From contig DXZN01000065.1 of assembly GCA_019419645.1 (NCBI GenBank), positions 1 to 10,152 of the forward strand: a DNA stretch of 10,152 nt, read 5' to 3'. The DNA comes from Collinsella sp. (GTDB lineage Bacteria > Actinomycetota > Coriobacteriia > Coriobacteriales > Coriobacteriaceae). The notes under the pieces are model-generated. The model was not told the origin of the DNA. It ran no database searches and saw only the letters and a list, made by a program, of their open reading frames with translations. Made by a program: the position numbers and the translations under genes. How positions within the stretch are numbered: position 1 is the first letter of the stretch; every line of letters begins with the position of its first letter. This document shows positions 1-7,154 of this stretch, piece by piece.

Positions 1-59
1 GCTATTAACTTTACCCCATCACGGGCACATACATGCGCTCGCGGGCAAGGTGGCGAGAA

Positions 60-1358
60 TTACTCGGCGTCCTTGGCGGTCTCGTCGACCTCGGTCACCT
101 TGGCGTTCTCGACCAGGTGGTCGACGGCCTTGGAGCGACGGATGGACTCGCGGACGGCAGGCATGCGGCCATCGGCGATGAACTCGGCCTTGGAAGCCTC
201 GACGTCCTTGACGCCGGCCTTCTCGAACTCGGCGTTGATGTCGTCCTCGGTGACCTCAATCTTGAGCTCACGGGCGAGGGCGTCCAGAGCCAGGGACTCA
301 CGGGCAACGTCGTTGGCCTGCTTGTGCAGGTCGCCAATGAACTGCTCCATGGTCAGGCCGGAAGCGGGCAGCCAGGTGTCCAGCGTCATGCCGCGGGCAG
401 CAAGGTTGGACAGGAAGTTCTGGCCAAGCTCCTCAAAGACGGACTGCTCGTAGTCGGCGTCCATCTCCTCGAGCTGCAGACGCTCGGCGAGAGCGGAGAC
501 GCAACGGTTCTCCTTCTCGGCCGGAAGGCGGGAAGCCTTGTCCTGCTCGATCTCGATCTTGATGGCGTCGCGCATAGCGTCGATGCTGTCGAAGCCAAAG
601 TCGGACTTGACGAGCTCGTCGGTGAGCTCGGGGGTGTTGCGGACCTTGATGCCCTTGACGGTGACCTCGACGGTGTGGGTCTCGGCCTCCTCGCCCTCCT
701 CGGCCTCGTCGGTCCAGGTGACGGACTTGACGTCGTCAACGTTGGCGCCGATCAGAGCCTCGTTGAACTCGGCGGGGTTGCTGTCGCTACCGGCGATGAG
801 CATACGGCCCTCGGCGGCGAAGTTGTCGGCGTTCTCGACGGCCTTGAGGTCGACGGTGACGTAGTCCTCGGCCTCGACGGCGCGACCCTCGACGTCCTCG
901 AAGGTGGCACGGTAGTTGAGGAGCATCTCGACCTGGTTGTTGATCTCGGACTCGGTGACCTCCGCGGGAGGCATCTCGATCTCGACGGCGTCGAAGGAGG
1001 AGAGCTCGGCGGCGGGACGCAGGGAGAACTCGACGGTGTAGGTGTAGTCCTCGTGATCCTTGGCGAGGTCGAGCTCCTTGTAGTCACCGTTCTTGGTGGG
1101 GACGATGTCCAGCTCGTTGAGGACGGCGGGCTCGTTGGCGGCGATCAGGTCGTTGGTGGCCTGAGCGAGGGTAGCCTCGGCGCCAAGAGCAGAGTCGATG
1201 ACCGGACGGGGAGCCTTACCGGCACGGAAGCCCGGGAAGCGGTACTTCTTGGCGGTGTCCTTGTAGGCCTTCTTGATCGCGGCGTCGACGTCGGCGGCCG
1301 GGATGGTGACCGTAGCGGTGAGCTTGGCGTCCTTGACGTCAGAAGCGGTGATGTTCAA
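60..1358 (-). CDS. tig: Trigger factor, ribosome-associated chaperone and peptidyl-prolyl isomerase
   Basis: Trigger factor binds the ribosome at the nascent-chain exit and protects new polypeptides in the cytoplasm. The N-terminal ribosome-docking domain carries GFRAGK. With the TTG start at 1358 this motif falls at residues 43-48, the same place as in E. coli trigger factor, and the protein is 432 aa, also the E. coli length. A divergent FKBP-type isomerase domain covers about residues 163-244, including a very acidic insert (DEAEEGEEAE), followed by the helical C-terminal chaperone domain. I chose TTG 1358 because AGGAGG at 1370-1365 lies 6 nt before it and the protein then begins MNITASD, like known family members. 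An in-frame ATG at 1373 overlaps that ribosome binding site and would add 5 residues; a GTG at 1361 is only 3 nt from it. Stop is TAA. In many bacteria tig precedes clpP; nothing of clpP is visible in the remaining 59 bases. Identity is secure, the exact start less so. Confidence 0.95.
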   Translation of the reverse strand: MNITASDVKDAKLTATVTIPAADVDAAIKKAYKDTAKKYRFPGFRAGKAPRPVIDSALGAEATLAQATNDLIAANEPAVLNELDIVPTKNGDYKELDLAKDHEDYTYTVEFSLRPAAELSSFDAVEIEMPPAEVTESEINNQVEMLLNYRATFEDVEGRAVEAEDYVTVDLKAVENADNFAAEGRMLIAGSDSNPAEFNEALIGANVDDVKSVTWTDEAEEGEEAETHTVEVTVKGIKVRNTPELTDELVKSDFGFDSIDAMRDAIKIEIEQDKASRLPAEKENRCVSALAERLQLEEMDADYEQSVFEELGQNFLSNLAARGMTLDTWLPASGLTMEQFIGDLHKQANDVARESLALDALARELKIEVTEDDINAEFEKAGVKDVEASKAEFIADGRMPAVRESIRRSKAVDHLVENAKVTEVDETAKDAE

Positions 1359-1370
1359 CACGTTCCTCCT
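1356..1370 (-). promoter_or_regulatory. Ribosome binding site deciding the tig start
   Basis: On the minus strand AGGAGG (1370-1365) is followed by AACGTG and then TTG (1358-1356). The perfect Shine-Dalgarno with 6-nt spacing favours TTG over the ATG at 1373, which directly abuts and overlaps the same element (ATGAGGAGG). Confidence 0.7.
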
Positions 1371-1410
1371 CATACTGCCCAGCTTATCTGAGGTGCTGGT
1401 ACCTTTATGC

Positions 1411-1441
1411 AACAAAGAGTCGCGACGGCCGAAGCCGACGC
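1411..1441 (-). terminator. UUCG-capped hairpin after tRNA-Leu, weak intrinsic terminator
   Basis: On the minus strand GCGTCGGC (1441-1434), loop TTCG, GCCGTCGC (1429-1422) form an 8-position stem with one T-T mismatch, closed by the very stable C(UUCG)G tetraloop. The following GACTCTTTGTT is only moderately T-rich. It begins 9 nt after the encoded CCA of tRNA-Leu, so it could end the tRNA transcript or act as a processing or attenuation hairpin ahead of tig. No convincing separate tig promoter is visible between it and tig. Confidence 0.45.
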
Positions 1442-1449
1442 AGATGCGT

Positions 1450-1533
1450 TGGTGCGGGCGAAAGGACTCGAACCTTCACGGGAATCCCACCAGAACCTAA
1501 ATCTGGCGCGTCTACCAATTCCGCCACGCCCGC
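1450..1533 (-). tRNA. tRNA-Leu, anticodon UAG
   Basis: This is a class II tRNA of 84 nt including an encoded CCA (1452-1450). The acceptor stem GCGGGCG (1533-1527) pairs with CGCCCGC (1460-1454), with discriminator A at 1453. The anticodon arm is CCAGA, loop TTTAGGT, TCTGG, giving anticodon TAG, which reads CUA and other CUN leucine codons. A variable arm GGG-ATT-CCC and a T loop TTCGAGT follow. The long variable arm and discriminator A fit leucine. Confidence 0.96.
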
Positions 1534-1552
1534 ATGAGCGCACAGACTAGGA

Positions 1553-1561
1553 ATGATAGCA
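1553..1561 (-). promoter_or_regulatory. Extended -10 promoter for tRNA-Leu
   Basis: The minus strand reads TGCTATCAT (1561-1553), a TGn-extended -10 with 5 of 6 consensus bases. I see no good -35 at the usual distance. Transcription would start near 1546, leaving about a dozen leader bases before the tRNA. Confidence 0.45.
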
Positions 1562-1617
1562 GATACGAACGACAAGCGCACGCACACGTTTTACAGGCTC
1601 ACGACCTCACCACGAGT

Positions 1618-1644
1618 GCGAAAGGCGGGGCGAGTTGCCCCGCC
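1618..1644 (-). terminator. GC-rich terminator after the molybdenum hydroxylase gene
   Basis: On the minus strand GGCGGGGC (1644-1637), loop AACTC, GCCCCGCC (1631-1624) form a perfect 8-bp stem followed by TTTCGC. It lies 29 nt after the stop codon of the hydroxylase gene. The T run is short, but the stem is very stable and well placed. Confidence 0.7.
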
Positions 1645-1673
1645 CCGCCCATTACGACTTGTTCGCCGACCCG

Positions 1674-4505
1674 CTACTCCCCCAGCAGGGCCTTCTCGGG
1701 CGTGATCGGCAGCGAGCGCACCTGGTGGCCGGTGGCGTGTGCCACGGCCGATGCCACGGCGGCGAGCGGCGTGTTGATGACGACCTCGCCGATCGACTTG
1801 GCGCCAAACGGACCCGTCGGCTCGTAGCTCGGCTCAAAGGCCACGCGAATACTGCCGATATCCAGGCGCGTGGGCAGCTTGTAGCTCATAAAGTTGCCGG
1901 TTCGCAGACGGCCGCGGTCATCGTGCTCGACGATCTCGTAGAGTGCGTGGCCGATGCCCTGGGCAATGCCGCCCTCGGCCTGGACGCGCGCGAGTGCCTC
2001 GTTGATCACGGTGCCGCAGTCCACAGCCGCCGCGTAGTCCACCACAGTCACCTTGCCGGTGGCCTTGTCGACCTCGACCTCGGCAATGCCGGCCATAAAC
2101 GGCGGAGGCGAAACGGGCAGGCAGGCAGAAGCATGCGAGGTGAGCGCGTCGCCGCCCGCGATGTTCTTGACGCACAGGTTGGCAAAGTCGCGCAGCGTGA
2201 GGTAGCGGTTCTGCTCGCGCGCGGCGCGCTCGTCGGACAGACGCACGTACTGGCCATCGAAGACCACGTCGGCGGCGTCCACATCCCACATCTGGGCGGC
2301 CTTGGCACAAATCTTCTCACGCAGCTCGGTCGCGGCGTTCTTGGCGGCAAGGCCCGTCACGTAGGTACCGGAGCTCGCGTACGAACCGGCGTCGAACGGC
2401 GACACGTCGGTGTCCACGCCGCGCACCACGATCAGCGAGCTCTCCACGCCCAGCTCCTCGGCGGCAATCTGCGCCAGGATCGTGTCGACGCCCATGCCGT
2501 TATCGGTGGCGCCGGTGCCGATGGTAATGAAGCCGTCCTCTTCCAGGCGCATGTCGATGCCGGCGATATCAACGTTGGAAATGCCCGAGCCCTGCATGGT
2601 GAGCGCACAGCCCAGAGCACGCACGCGGTCGCCCAGGTCCACAGCCAGCGGCTTGTCGCGCCAGCCGATCATGTCCATCGCGCGCAGCAGGCAGCGGTCG
2701 AGCGCGCAGGCGTTGAGCTTCTCGTTGTAGTACTGCGGCATGATCTCGCCCTCGCGCACGATGTTCTTAAGGCGCAGGTCGGCGGGGTCCATGTGCAGCA
2801 TGTCGGCAAGCTCGTTGACGGCGCTCTCCACGGCAAACTGGCCCTGGGTGGCACCGTAGCCGCGATACGCGCCGCCGCGGTTGGTATTGGTGTAGACGGC
2901 GTCCCAGCTAAAGCGGCTCGCCTTCACGTGGTTGTAGATGGGCAGGCTCTTGTGGCCCGACAGGCCGATCGTCGTGGTAGCGTGCTCGCCGTACGCACCG
3001 GCGTTGGACAGCGTATGCAGATCGATGGCCGTGATGGTGCCGTCGTTCATGGCACCCAACTTGACGGTCATCTGCATCTGGTGGCGCGAGTTGCCCGCGG
3101 TGATGGTCTCCTCGCGGGTGTAGCAGCAGTAGCTCGGACGGCCGGTCTGCTGGGTCACGAACGCAACGAAGATCTCGCAGCAGCCCGTCTGCTTGGAGCC
3201 AAAGCCGCCGCCGATGCGCGGCTTAATGACCTGCACCTGCGACTGCGGAATGTCGAGCGACTGCGCGACCATGCGGCGCACGTGGAAGGGCACCTGCGTA
3301 GAGGTGGTCACCGAGATGCGGCCGAACGCGTCGGTCGTCGCGAAGGCGCGGAAGGTCTCCATGGGCGCAGTCTGCGTGGCCTGGCTGGTGTAGGTGCGCT
3401 CAAAGACGATGTCGCTCTGGGTGAAGGCCTCGTCAAGGTCGCCAAAATCGCTGGTACCGCTGCACACCAGGTTGCGCGGGACATCGCCGCCCTGCGGGAA
3501 CATAAAGGTCACGTCGCCCTCGGGGTGGACCACGATATCGTTATCGAGTGCCTGGGTAAAGTCGAGCAGGGGCTCGAGCACCTCATAGTCGACCTTGATG
3601 AGCTTGAGCGCCTTGTCGGCGGCCTCCTCGGTCTCGGCGGCGACGATCGCCACCTCCTCGTTTTGGTAGCGCACCAGGTTCTCGAGGATCAGGCGGTCGT
3701 AGGGGCTCGGCTGCGGGTAGCTCTGGCCGGCGATGGTAAAGCGGCGCTTGGGCACGTCCTCGTAGGTGTAGACGCCCACCACGCCGGGCACCTTCAGGGC
3801 GCGCGACGTATCGATGGAGCGGATCTTAGCGCGGGCGTACGGACTGCGCTTGAGCTTGACAATCAGGGCGCCGGCGGGCACCAGGTCGCCCGTGTAGACG
3901 GGACGGCCCTCGAGCAGGGCCTTCGAGTCCTTCTTAGGTTGCTTGTGAGTGATCTGCTTGTACGAGACACCGTCGCAGCTGGTGTCGTTGACCGGCAGCT
4001 CGGGCATCTCAAAGCCCACCTGCACGCCGGACTCGTTGAGGAAGCGCACGATGGCGCGCAGCTGACTCTCGTAGCCGCTGCAGCGGCAAAGGTTGCCGGC
4101 GAGCTGGCGCGAGAGCTCCTCGCGCGTGGCGACGAGGCTCGGATCCTCCTTGGCGGAGCGGGCAAGCGCCAGCACGTTCATGATAAGGCCGGGGGCGCAA
4201 AAACCGCACTGCTCGGCGCCTTCGGCAGCCATAGCGCGGGCAAGCGCCTCGGACTCGGCCTTGAGGCCCTCGAGCGTGGTGACGGTGTGGCCCTCTACAC
4301 GGGCGGCGGGAACCGAGCAGCTCAGCACCGGGTCGCCGTCGAGCCACACCGTGCACAGACCGCAGTTGGTGGTCTCGCAGGCGCAGCGCACCGACGCGCA
4401 GCCCTGCTCACGCAAAAGCGCAAAGAGCATGGTGTCGGGGGCAATCTGGGCCTTGACCTTATGGCCGTTGAGCGTAAAGGAAAGATCGATGAGTTTGGCA
4501 GCCAT
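1674..4505 (-). CDS. Molybdopterin hydroxylase, fused [2Fe-2S] and Mo-binding subunit, XdhD/YgfN-like
   Basis: This is the catalytic subunit of a xanthine-dehydrogenase-family molybdenum hydroxylase, which oxidises a heterocycle such as a purine using water. The 943 aa fuse two parts. Residues 1-160 carry two [2Fe-2S] motifs: C43, C48, C51, C63 (plant-ferredoxin type) and C100, C103, C140, C142 (CGFC and CRC). From residue 200 on are the Mo-domain signatures GGGFGSK (432-438), GAYRGYGATQ (545-554), GAYASSGT-like GSYASSGT (707-714) and GAKSIGE (901-907), with E907 the predicted catalytic glutamate. The C-terminal PFGAKSI...TPEKAL resembles E. coli YgfN (XdhD), but here the first iron-sulfur motif is intact. 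YgfN relatives are in the predicted selenium-dependent hydroxylase group, where selenium is a labile ligand rather than Sec; no in-frame TGA occurs here. The ATG overlaps the TAA of the FAD-subunit gene (TAATG), with GAGGTG 5 nt upstream, so translation is probably coupled. Stop is TAG. Substrate is not provable from sequence. Confidence 0.9.
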   Translation of the reverse strand: MAAKLIDLSFTLNGHKVKAQIAPDTMLFALLREQGCASVRCACETTNCGLCTVWLDGDPVLSCSVPAARVEGHTVTTLEGLKAESEALARAMAAEGAEQCGFCAPGLIMNVLALARSAKEDPSLVATREELSRQLAGNLCRCSGYESQLRAIVRFLNESGVQVGFEMPELPVNDTSCDGVSYKQITHKQPKKDSKALLEGRPVYTGDLVPAGALIVKLKRSPYARAKIRSIDTSRALKVPGVVGVYTYEDVPKRRFTIAGQSYPQPSPYDRLILENLVRYQNEEVAIVAAETEEAADKALKLIKVDYEVLEPLLDFTQALDNDIVVHPEGDVTFMFPQGGDVPRNLVCSGTSDFGDLDEAFTQSDIVFERTYTSQATQTAPMETFRAFATTDAFGRISVTTSTQVPFHVRRMVAQSLDIPQSQVQVIKPRIGGGFGSKQTGCCEIFVAFVTQQTGRPSYCCYTREETITAGNSRHQMQMTVKLGAMNDGTITAIDLHTLSNAGAYGEHATTTIGLSGHKSLPIYNHVKASRFSWDAVYTNTNRGGAYRGYGATQGQFAVESAVNELADMLHMDPADLRLKNIVREGEIMPQYYNEKLNACALDRCLLRAMDMIGWRDKPLAVDLGDRVRALGCALTMQGSGISNVDIAGIDMRLEEDGFITIGTGATDNGMGVDTILAQIAAEELGVESSLIVVRGVDTDVSPFDAGSYASSGTYVTGLAAKNAATELREKICAKAAQMWDVDAADVVFDGQYVRLSDERAAREQNRYLTLRDFANLCVKNIAGGDALTSHASACLPVSPPPFMAGIAEVEVDKATGKVTVVDYAAAVDCGTVINEALARVQAEGGIAQGIGHALYEIVEHDDRGRLRTGNFMSYKLPTRLDIGSIRVAFEPSYEPTGPFGAKSIGEVVINTPLAAVASAVAHATGHQVRSLPITPEKALLGE

Positions 4506-5419
4506 TAGCGCACCTCGCTAGAATCGACGCCGGGCACGCGGCGGCAGGAATACTCGTCCGTGGCAAACTTAGGCGTCTGCACGCCCTCGAGCTCGCGGGC
4601 AAGCGCGGCCGAAAGCTCGATGCCGGCGGCGCGACGCACAGCCTGGACGGCAAGCGGGGCCGAGATGCGGCGGCGGTAGTCAGCCGAGCCCCACAGGTTG
4701 GTGCCATAGCTCAGCGCGCGTACGGACGCGGCCAGGGCGCGCAGCTCGTCCTCGGAAGGCTGCTCGCTGGTGAGGCCACACGCCTCGCCCTGCAGCAGGG
4801 TCGCGCGCAGCGGGCGGGCGCCCACGGTGACGTGCCAGGAGCCGTCCCACCAAGCGGCGGTGACGTTCAGCGAGGGGAAGTCGGTCGCGGCCTTGCGCAC
4901 GGCCTCGTAGCTCGCACGGTACTCGTGCTTGACGACCACGACATGCTCGATCACGTCGCGCACGTAGCCCATCCGCACGAACTCCGCGAGCGGCACGCGG
5001 CCGGCGCCCGTCAGCTCAACATAGGAATCGAGCGCGAGAAAGGCGGAGAGAACGTCCGAGAAGCCAAAGCGGCCGTAGATGCTGCCGCCCACCGTGGCGG
5101 TGTTGCGCAGCTGCACGCCCACGATGTCGTGGACGGCGAACTCAAAGACATTATTGACAAGCGCGTTGAGCCCGGCATGACGCTCGAGCTGGCGCAGGGT
5201 GCACATGGCACCGATGCGAAACTCGGTCTCGGTCTCCTCGATCTGATCGAGTCCGCAGGCCGAAAGGTCAATCGCCGTCGCCACACGACGCGATCCCAGG
5301 CGCATCCAGATGCCGCCGCCCACAATCTTGTTGTTGCGGTTCTTCTGCAAGAGCTCATAGGCTTCGGCCGCGTTTCCAACACGGACGTAGGTACCGAACT
5401 TGAGCACGTTCTCCCCCAT
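4505..5419 (-). CDS. FAD-binding subunit of the molybdenum hydroxylase, YgfM-like
   Basis: This subunit accepts electrons from the iron-sulfur clusters of the partner encoded directly downstream and passes them from FAD to an external acceptor. It belongs to the CO-dehydrogenase/XDH flavoprotein family: KIVGGGIWMRLG near residues 31-42 is the pyrophosphate-contact loop, and NTATVGGSIYGRFGFSD near 106-122 is the second FAD motif. A CoxM-type C-terminal domain follows. At 304 aa it is in the normal family range, a little longer than E. coli YgfM (about 259 aa). It ends in TAA sharing one base with the ATG of the large subunit. The start is uncertain. ATG at 5419 has only GAAGAG directly before it, whereas GTG at 5407 is preceded by GGGGGAG (5417-5411) and gives MLKFGTYVRVGNA. 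The gene follows the gdhA terminator, so it starts its own two-gene operon. Confidence 0.88.
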   Translation of the reverse strand: MGENVLKFGTYVRVGNAAEAYELLQKNRNNKIVGGGIWMRLGSRRVATAIDLSACGLDQIEETETEFRIGAMCTLRQLERHAGLNALVNNVFEFAVHDIVGVQLRNTATVGGSIYGRFGFSDVLSAFLALDSYVELTGAGRVPLAEFVRMGYVRDVIEHVVVVKHEYRASYEAVRKAATDFPSLNVTAAWWDGSWHVTVGARPLRATLLQGEACGLTSEQPSEDELRALAASVRALSYGTNLWGSADYRRRISAPLAVQAVRRAAGIELSAALARELEGVQTPKFATDEYSCRRVPGVDSSEVR

Positions 5420-5443
5420 CTCTTCACTTGTCTAGTACCTCTA

Positions 5444-5452
5444 AGTGTACCA
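5444..5452 (-). promoter_or_regulatory. Possible extended -10 promoter for the hydroxylase operon
   Basis: The minus strand reads TGGTACACT (5452-5444): a TGn extension plus 4 of 6 -10 bases, with no good -35. It lies between the gdhA terminator and the FAD-subunit start. The word GGTAC recurs 7 nt further on (GGTAC-ACTTAGA-GGTAC), so a regulator site overlapping the start is possible. Pattern match only. Confidence 0.3.
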
Positions 5453-5482
5453 AACGAGAGCGCACGACCCTCACCGCCATAG

Positions 5483-5516
5483 AAAAAGGCTCCCAGCCGG
5501 AATGGCTGAGAGCCTT
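5483..5516 (-). terminator. Strong Rho-independent terminator of gdhA
   Basis: On the minus strand AAGGCTCTCAGCC (5516-5504), loop ATTCC, GGCTGGGAGCCTT (5498-5486) form a 13-bp stem with one T-G wobble, running into TTTTT (5487-5483). It begins 25 nt after the gdhA stop and separates gdhA from the hydroxylase operon. Confidence 0.93.
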
Positions 5517-5541
5517 ATCACATGCTATGTCGAGCGAAGAC

Positions 5542-6897
5542 CTAGCAGACGCCCTGGGCGAGCATGGCATCGGCGACCTTCAGGAAGCCGGCGATGTTTG
5601 CGCCCATGACAAAGTTGCCCTCCTCGCCGTACTCCTTGGCGGTGTCGTCCACGTTGTGGAACATGCCGCGCATGAGCTGCTCGAGCTTGCCGTCGACCTC
5701 CTCGAAGGTCCAGGACAGGTGCTCGGCGTTCTGGCTCATCTCCAGGCCGGACACGAGCACGCCACCGGCGTTGGCAGCCTTACCGGGCATGAAGGCGACG
5801 CCGTTCTCCTGGAAGTAGGTCGTGGCCTCGATGGTCGTGGGCATGTTCGCGCCCTCGCCGACCACCTTGCAGCCGTTGGCGACGAGCGCCTGGGCGTCCT
5901 CGAGCAGCAGCGTGTTCTCGCGAGCACAGGGCAGCGCGATGTCGCAGGGCAGCTGCCATACGCCGCGGCCGTCGCCCTCGTGCCACACGGCGTTGGGCTT
6001 CTCGTCAACGTACATGGCGAGCGTGACGCCCTTGTCGTGGCCGGAGCGCTTCTTGTTGTAGACGTGCTCGAGCACGGTGTAGTCGATGCCGTCGGGGTCC
6101 TCGACCCAGCCGTGAGTATCGGAGCAGGCGAGCACCTTGCCGCCGAGCTGGGAGACCTTCTGGACCGCGTAGATGGCGACGTTACCGGAGCCGTGAACGA
6201 CGACGTTCTTGCCCTCGAAGGACTCGCCGCGGCTCTTGAGGTACTCGTCCACAAAGTAGACCAGACCGTAGCCGGTGGCCTCGGTACGGGCGAGCGAGCC
6301 GCCAAAGGAGAGGCCCTTGCCGGTAAGGACGCCGGTCCACTCGTTGGTCAGGCGCTTGTACTGACCGAACAGGTAGGCAACCTCGCGGCCGCCAACGCCC
6401 AGGTCGCCGGCGGGAACGTCGGTGTTGGGGCCAATATGGCGATAGAGCTCGGTCATGAAGGACTGGCAGAAGTGCATGATCTCGTTGTTGGACTTGCCCT
6501 TGGGGTCAAAGTCGGAGCCGCCCTTGCCGCCGCCCATGGGAAGGGTGGTCAGGCTGTTCTTGAGGATCTGCTCCAGGCCCAGGAACTTGAGCATGCCCAG
6601 GGTGACCGTCGGGTTAAAGCGCAGGCCGCCCTTGTAGGGTCCAATGGCAGAGTTGAACTCGACGCGATAGCCGCGGTTGACCTGGACCTTACCCTGGTCG
6701 TCGACCCAGGGAACACGGAACATGACGATGCGCTCGGGCTCGACGAGGCGCTCCAGCAGGGCGGCCTCCTCGTACTCGGGATGGGCGTCGAGCGCCGGCT
6801 GGATGGTGCCGAGGATCTCGGTCGCGGCCTGGATGAACTCAGGCTGCTCGGGATAGCGGGCCTTGAGCTCGTCGAGAACTTTCTGCGTGTAGCTCAT
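5542..6897 (-). CDS. gdhA: Glutamate dehydrogenase, NADP-type
   Basis: The enzyme interconverts 2-oxoglutarate plus ammonia and glutamate in the cytoplasm. It is the ~450-aa hexameric bacterial type: 451 aa here against 447 in E. coli. PMGGGKGGSDF at 120-130 contains the catalytic lysine K125; K89 and K113 are the other substrate lysines; D165 in PAGDLGVGG is the catalytic aspartate. The Rossmann motif HGSGNVA is at 235-241, and ACSDTHGWV at 257-265 follows the second strand, where NADP-type enzymes carry a similar SDS.GWV stretch. NADP preference is inferred from that family resemblance. ATG 6897 is chosen because GGAGG lies 4 nt upstream and the product begins MSYTQKVLDEL; an in-frame ATG at 6945 has no ribosome binding site. 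Stop is TAG. It is monocistronic, with its own terminator. Ammonia assimilation is the usual role; any link to the adjacent purine-type hydroxylase is speculative. Confidence 0.96.
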   Translation of the reverse strand: MSYTQKVLDELKARYPEQPEFIQAATEILGTIQPALDAHPEYEEAALLERLVEPERIVMFRVPWVDDQGKVQVNRGYRVEFNSAIGPYKGGLRFNPTVTLGMLKFLGLEQILKNSLTTLPMGGGKGGSDFDPKGKSNNEIMHFCQSFMTELYRHIGPNTDVPAGDLGVGGREVAYLFGQYKRLTNEWTGVLTGKGLSFGGSLARTEATGYGLVYFVDEYLKSRGESFEGKNVVVHGSGNVAIYAVQKVSQLGGKVLACSDTHGWVEDPDGIDYTVLEHVYNKKRSGHDKGVTLAMYVDEKPNAVWHEGDGRGVWQLPCDIALPCARENTLLLEDAQALVANGCKVVGEGANMPTTIEATTYFQENGVAFMPGKAANAGGVLVSGLEMSQNAEHLSWTFEEVDGKLEQLMRGMFHNVDDTAKEYGEEGNFVMGANIAGFLKVADAMLAQGVC

Positions 6898-6935
6898 GCT
6901 TCCTCCAATTGATGGAAAAGAAAAGTATCGTTCGA

Positions 6936-6950
6936 GGCGCCCCATGCGCC
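6936..6950 (-). other. Small hairpin in the gdhA leader
   Basis: On the minus strand GGCGC (6950-6946), loop ATGGG, GCGCC (6940-6936) form a perfect 5-bp stem that extends by further pairs past one mismatch. It lies about 25 nt before the gdhA ribosome binding site. Role unknown; a leader or mRNA-stability hairpin is possible. Confidence 0.4.
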
Positions 6951-6970
6951 GCGAGCTTTATCGAGTATGG

Positions 6971-6976
6971 ATAATA
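6971..6976 (-). promoter_or_regulatory. Possible gdhA -10 box
   Basis: TATTAT on the minus strand (6976-6971) matches 5 of 6 -10 bases. The hexamer 17 nt upstream is GTAACT, only 3 of 6. It would give a leader of about 65 nt including the hairpin at 6950-6936. The surrounding 6898-7107 is less GC-rich than the genes and holds no open frame I would call. Confidence 0.3.
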
Positions 6977-7107
6977 TCGCACTGTTGCAGCAAAGTTACG
7001 CATAAGCCGACGAGCAGATGTTTCGTTTTGATTACGATGCAGGTAGAAGCGTTTTTGAGCACCCGACGTACAAATCGCGTGTTTCGAAGCTGTTTCGTCC
7101 ACATGTT

Positions 7108-7151
7108 CCAAACCACCACATTGGGGACAGGCACCTTTGTGGTGGTGTTGG
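7108..7151 (-). repeat. REP-like inverted repeat behind the DUF3343 gene
   Basis: The arms ACCACCACA (7112-7120) and TGTGGTGGT (7138-7146) pair perfectly over 9 bp. They extend by CCAA/TTGG past a single bulged G at 7147, giving 13 bp around a 17-nt core that contains GGGGACAGGCACC (7123-7135). It starts 3 nt after the DUF3343 stop on the minus strand. There is no T tract beyond TTT, so it is not a classic terminator. The large, nearly symmetric form suggests a dispersed REP-type element or a 3'-end stabiliser. Only one copy is in the window, so repetitiveness is unproven. Confidence 0.55.
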
Positions 7152-7154
7152 TGA

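Noticed and set aside
1..59. Start of clpP after tig
   Set aside because: Only 59 bases remain; no start codon with a ribosome binding site and no ClpP-like N-terminus can be read.
33..1391. 452-residue plus-strand open frame opposite tig
   Set aside because: Repetitive Gly/Leu/Val/Asp sequence produced by antisense reading of acidic GC-rich codons; tig on the other strand is unmistakable.
1635..4508. 957-residue plus-strand open frame opposite the hydroxylase gene
   Set aside because: It mirrors the GC-biased third positions of the minus-strand gene; the predicted product is a low-complexity His/Arg/Leu/Gly-rich string with no family motif.
5428..6912. 494-residue plus-strand frame opposite gdhA
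   Set aside because: Same antisense artefact; it also runs through the gdhA terminator.
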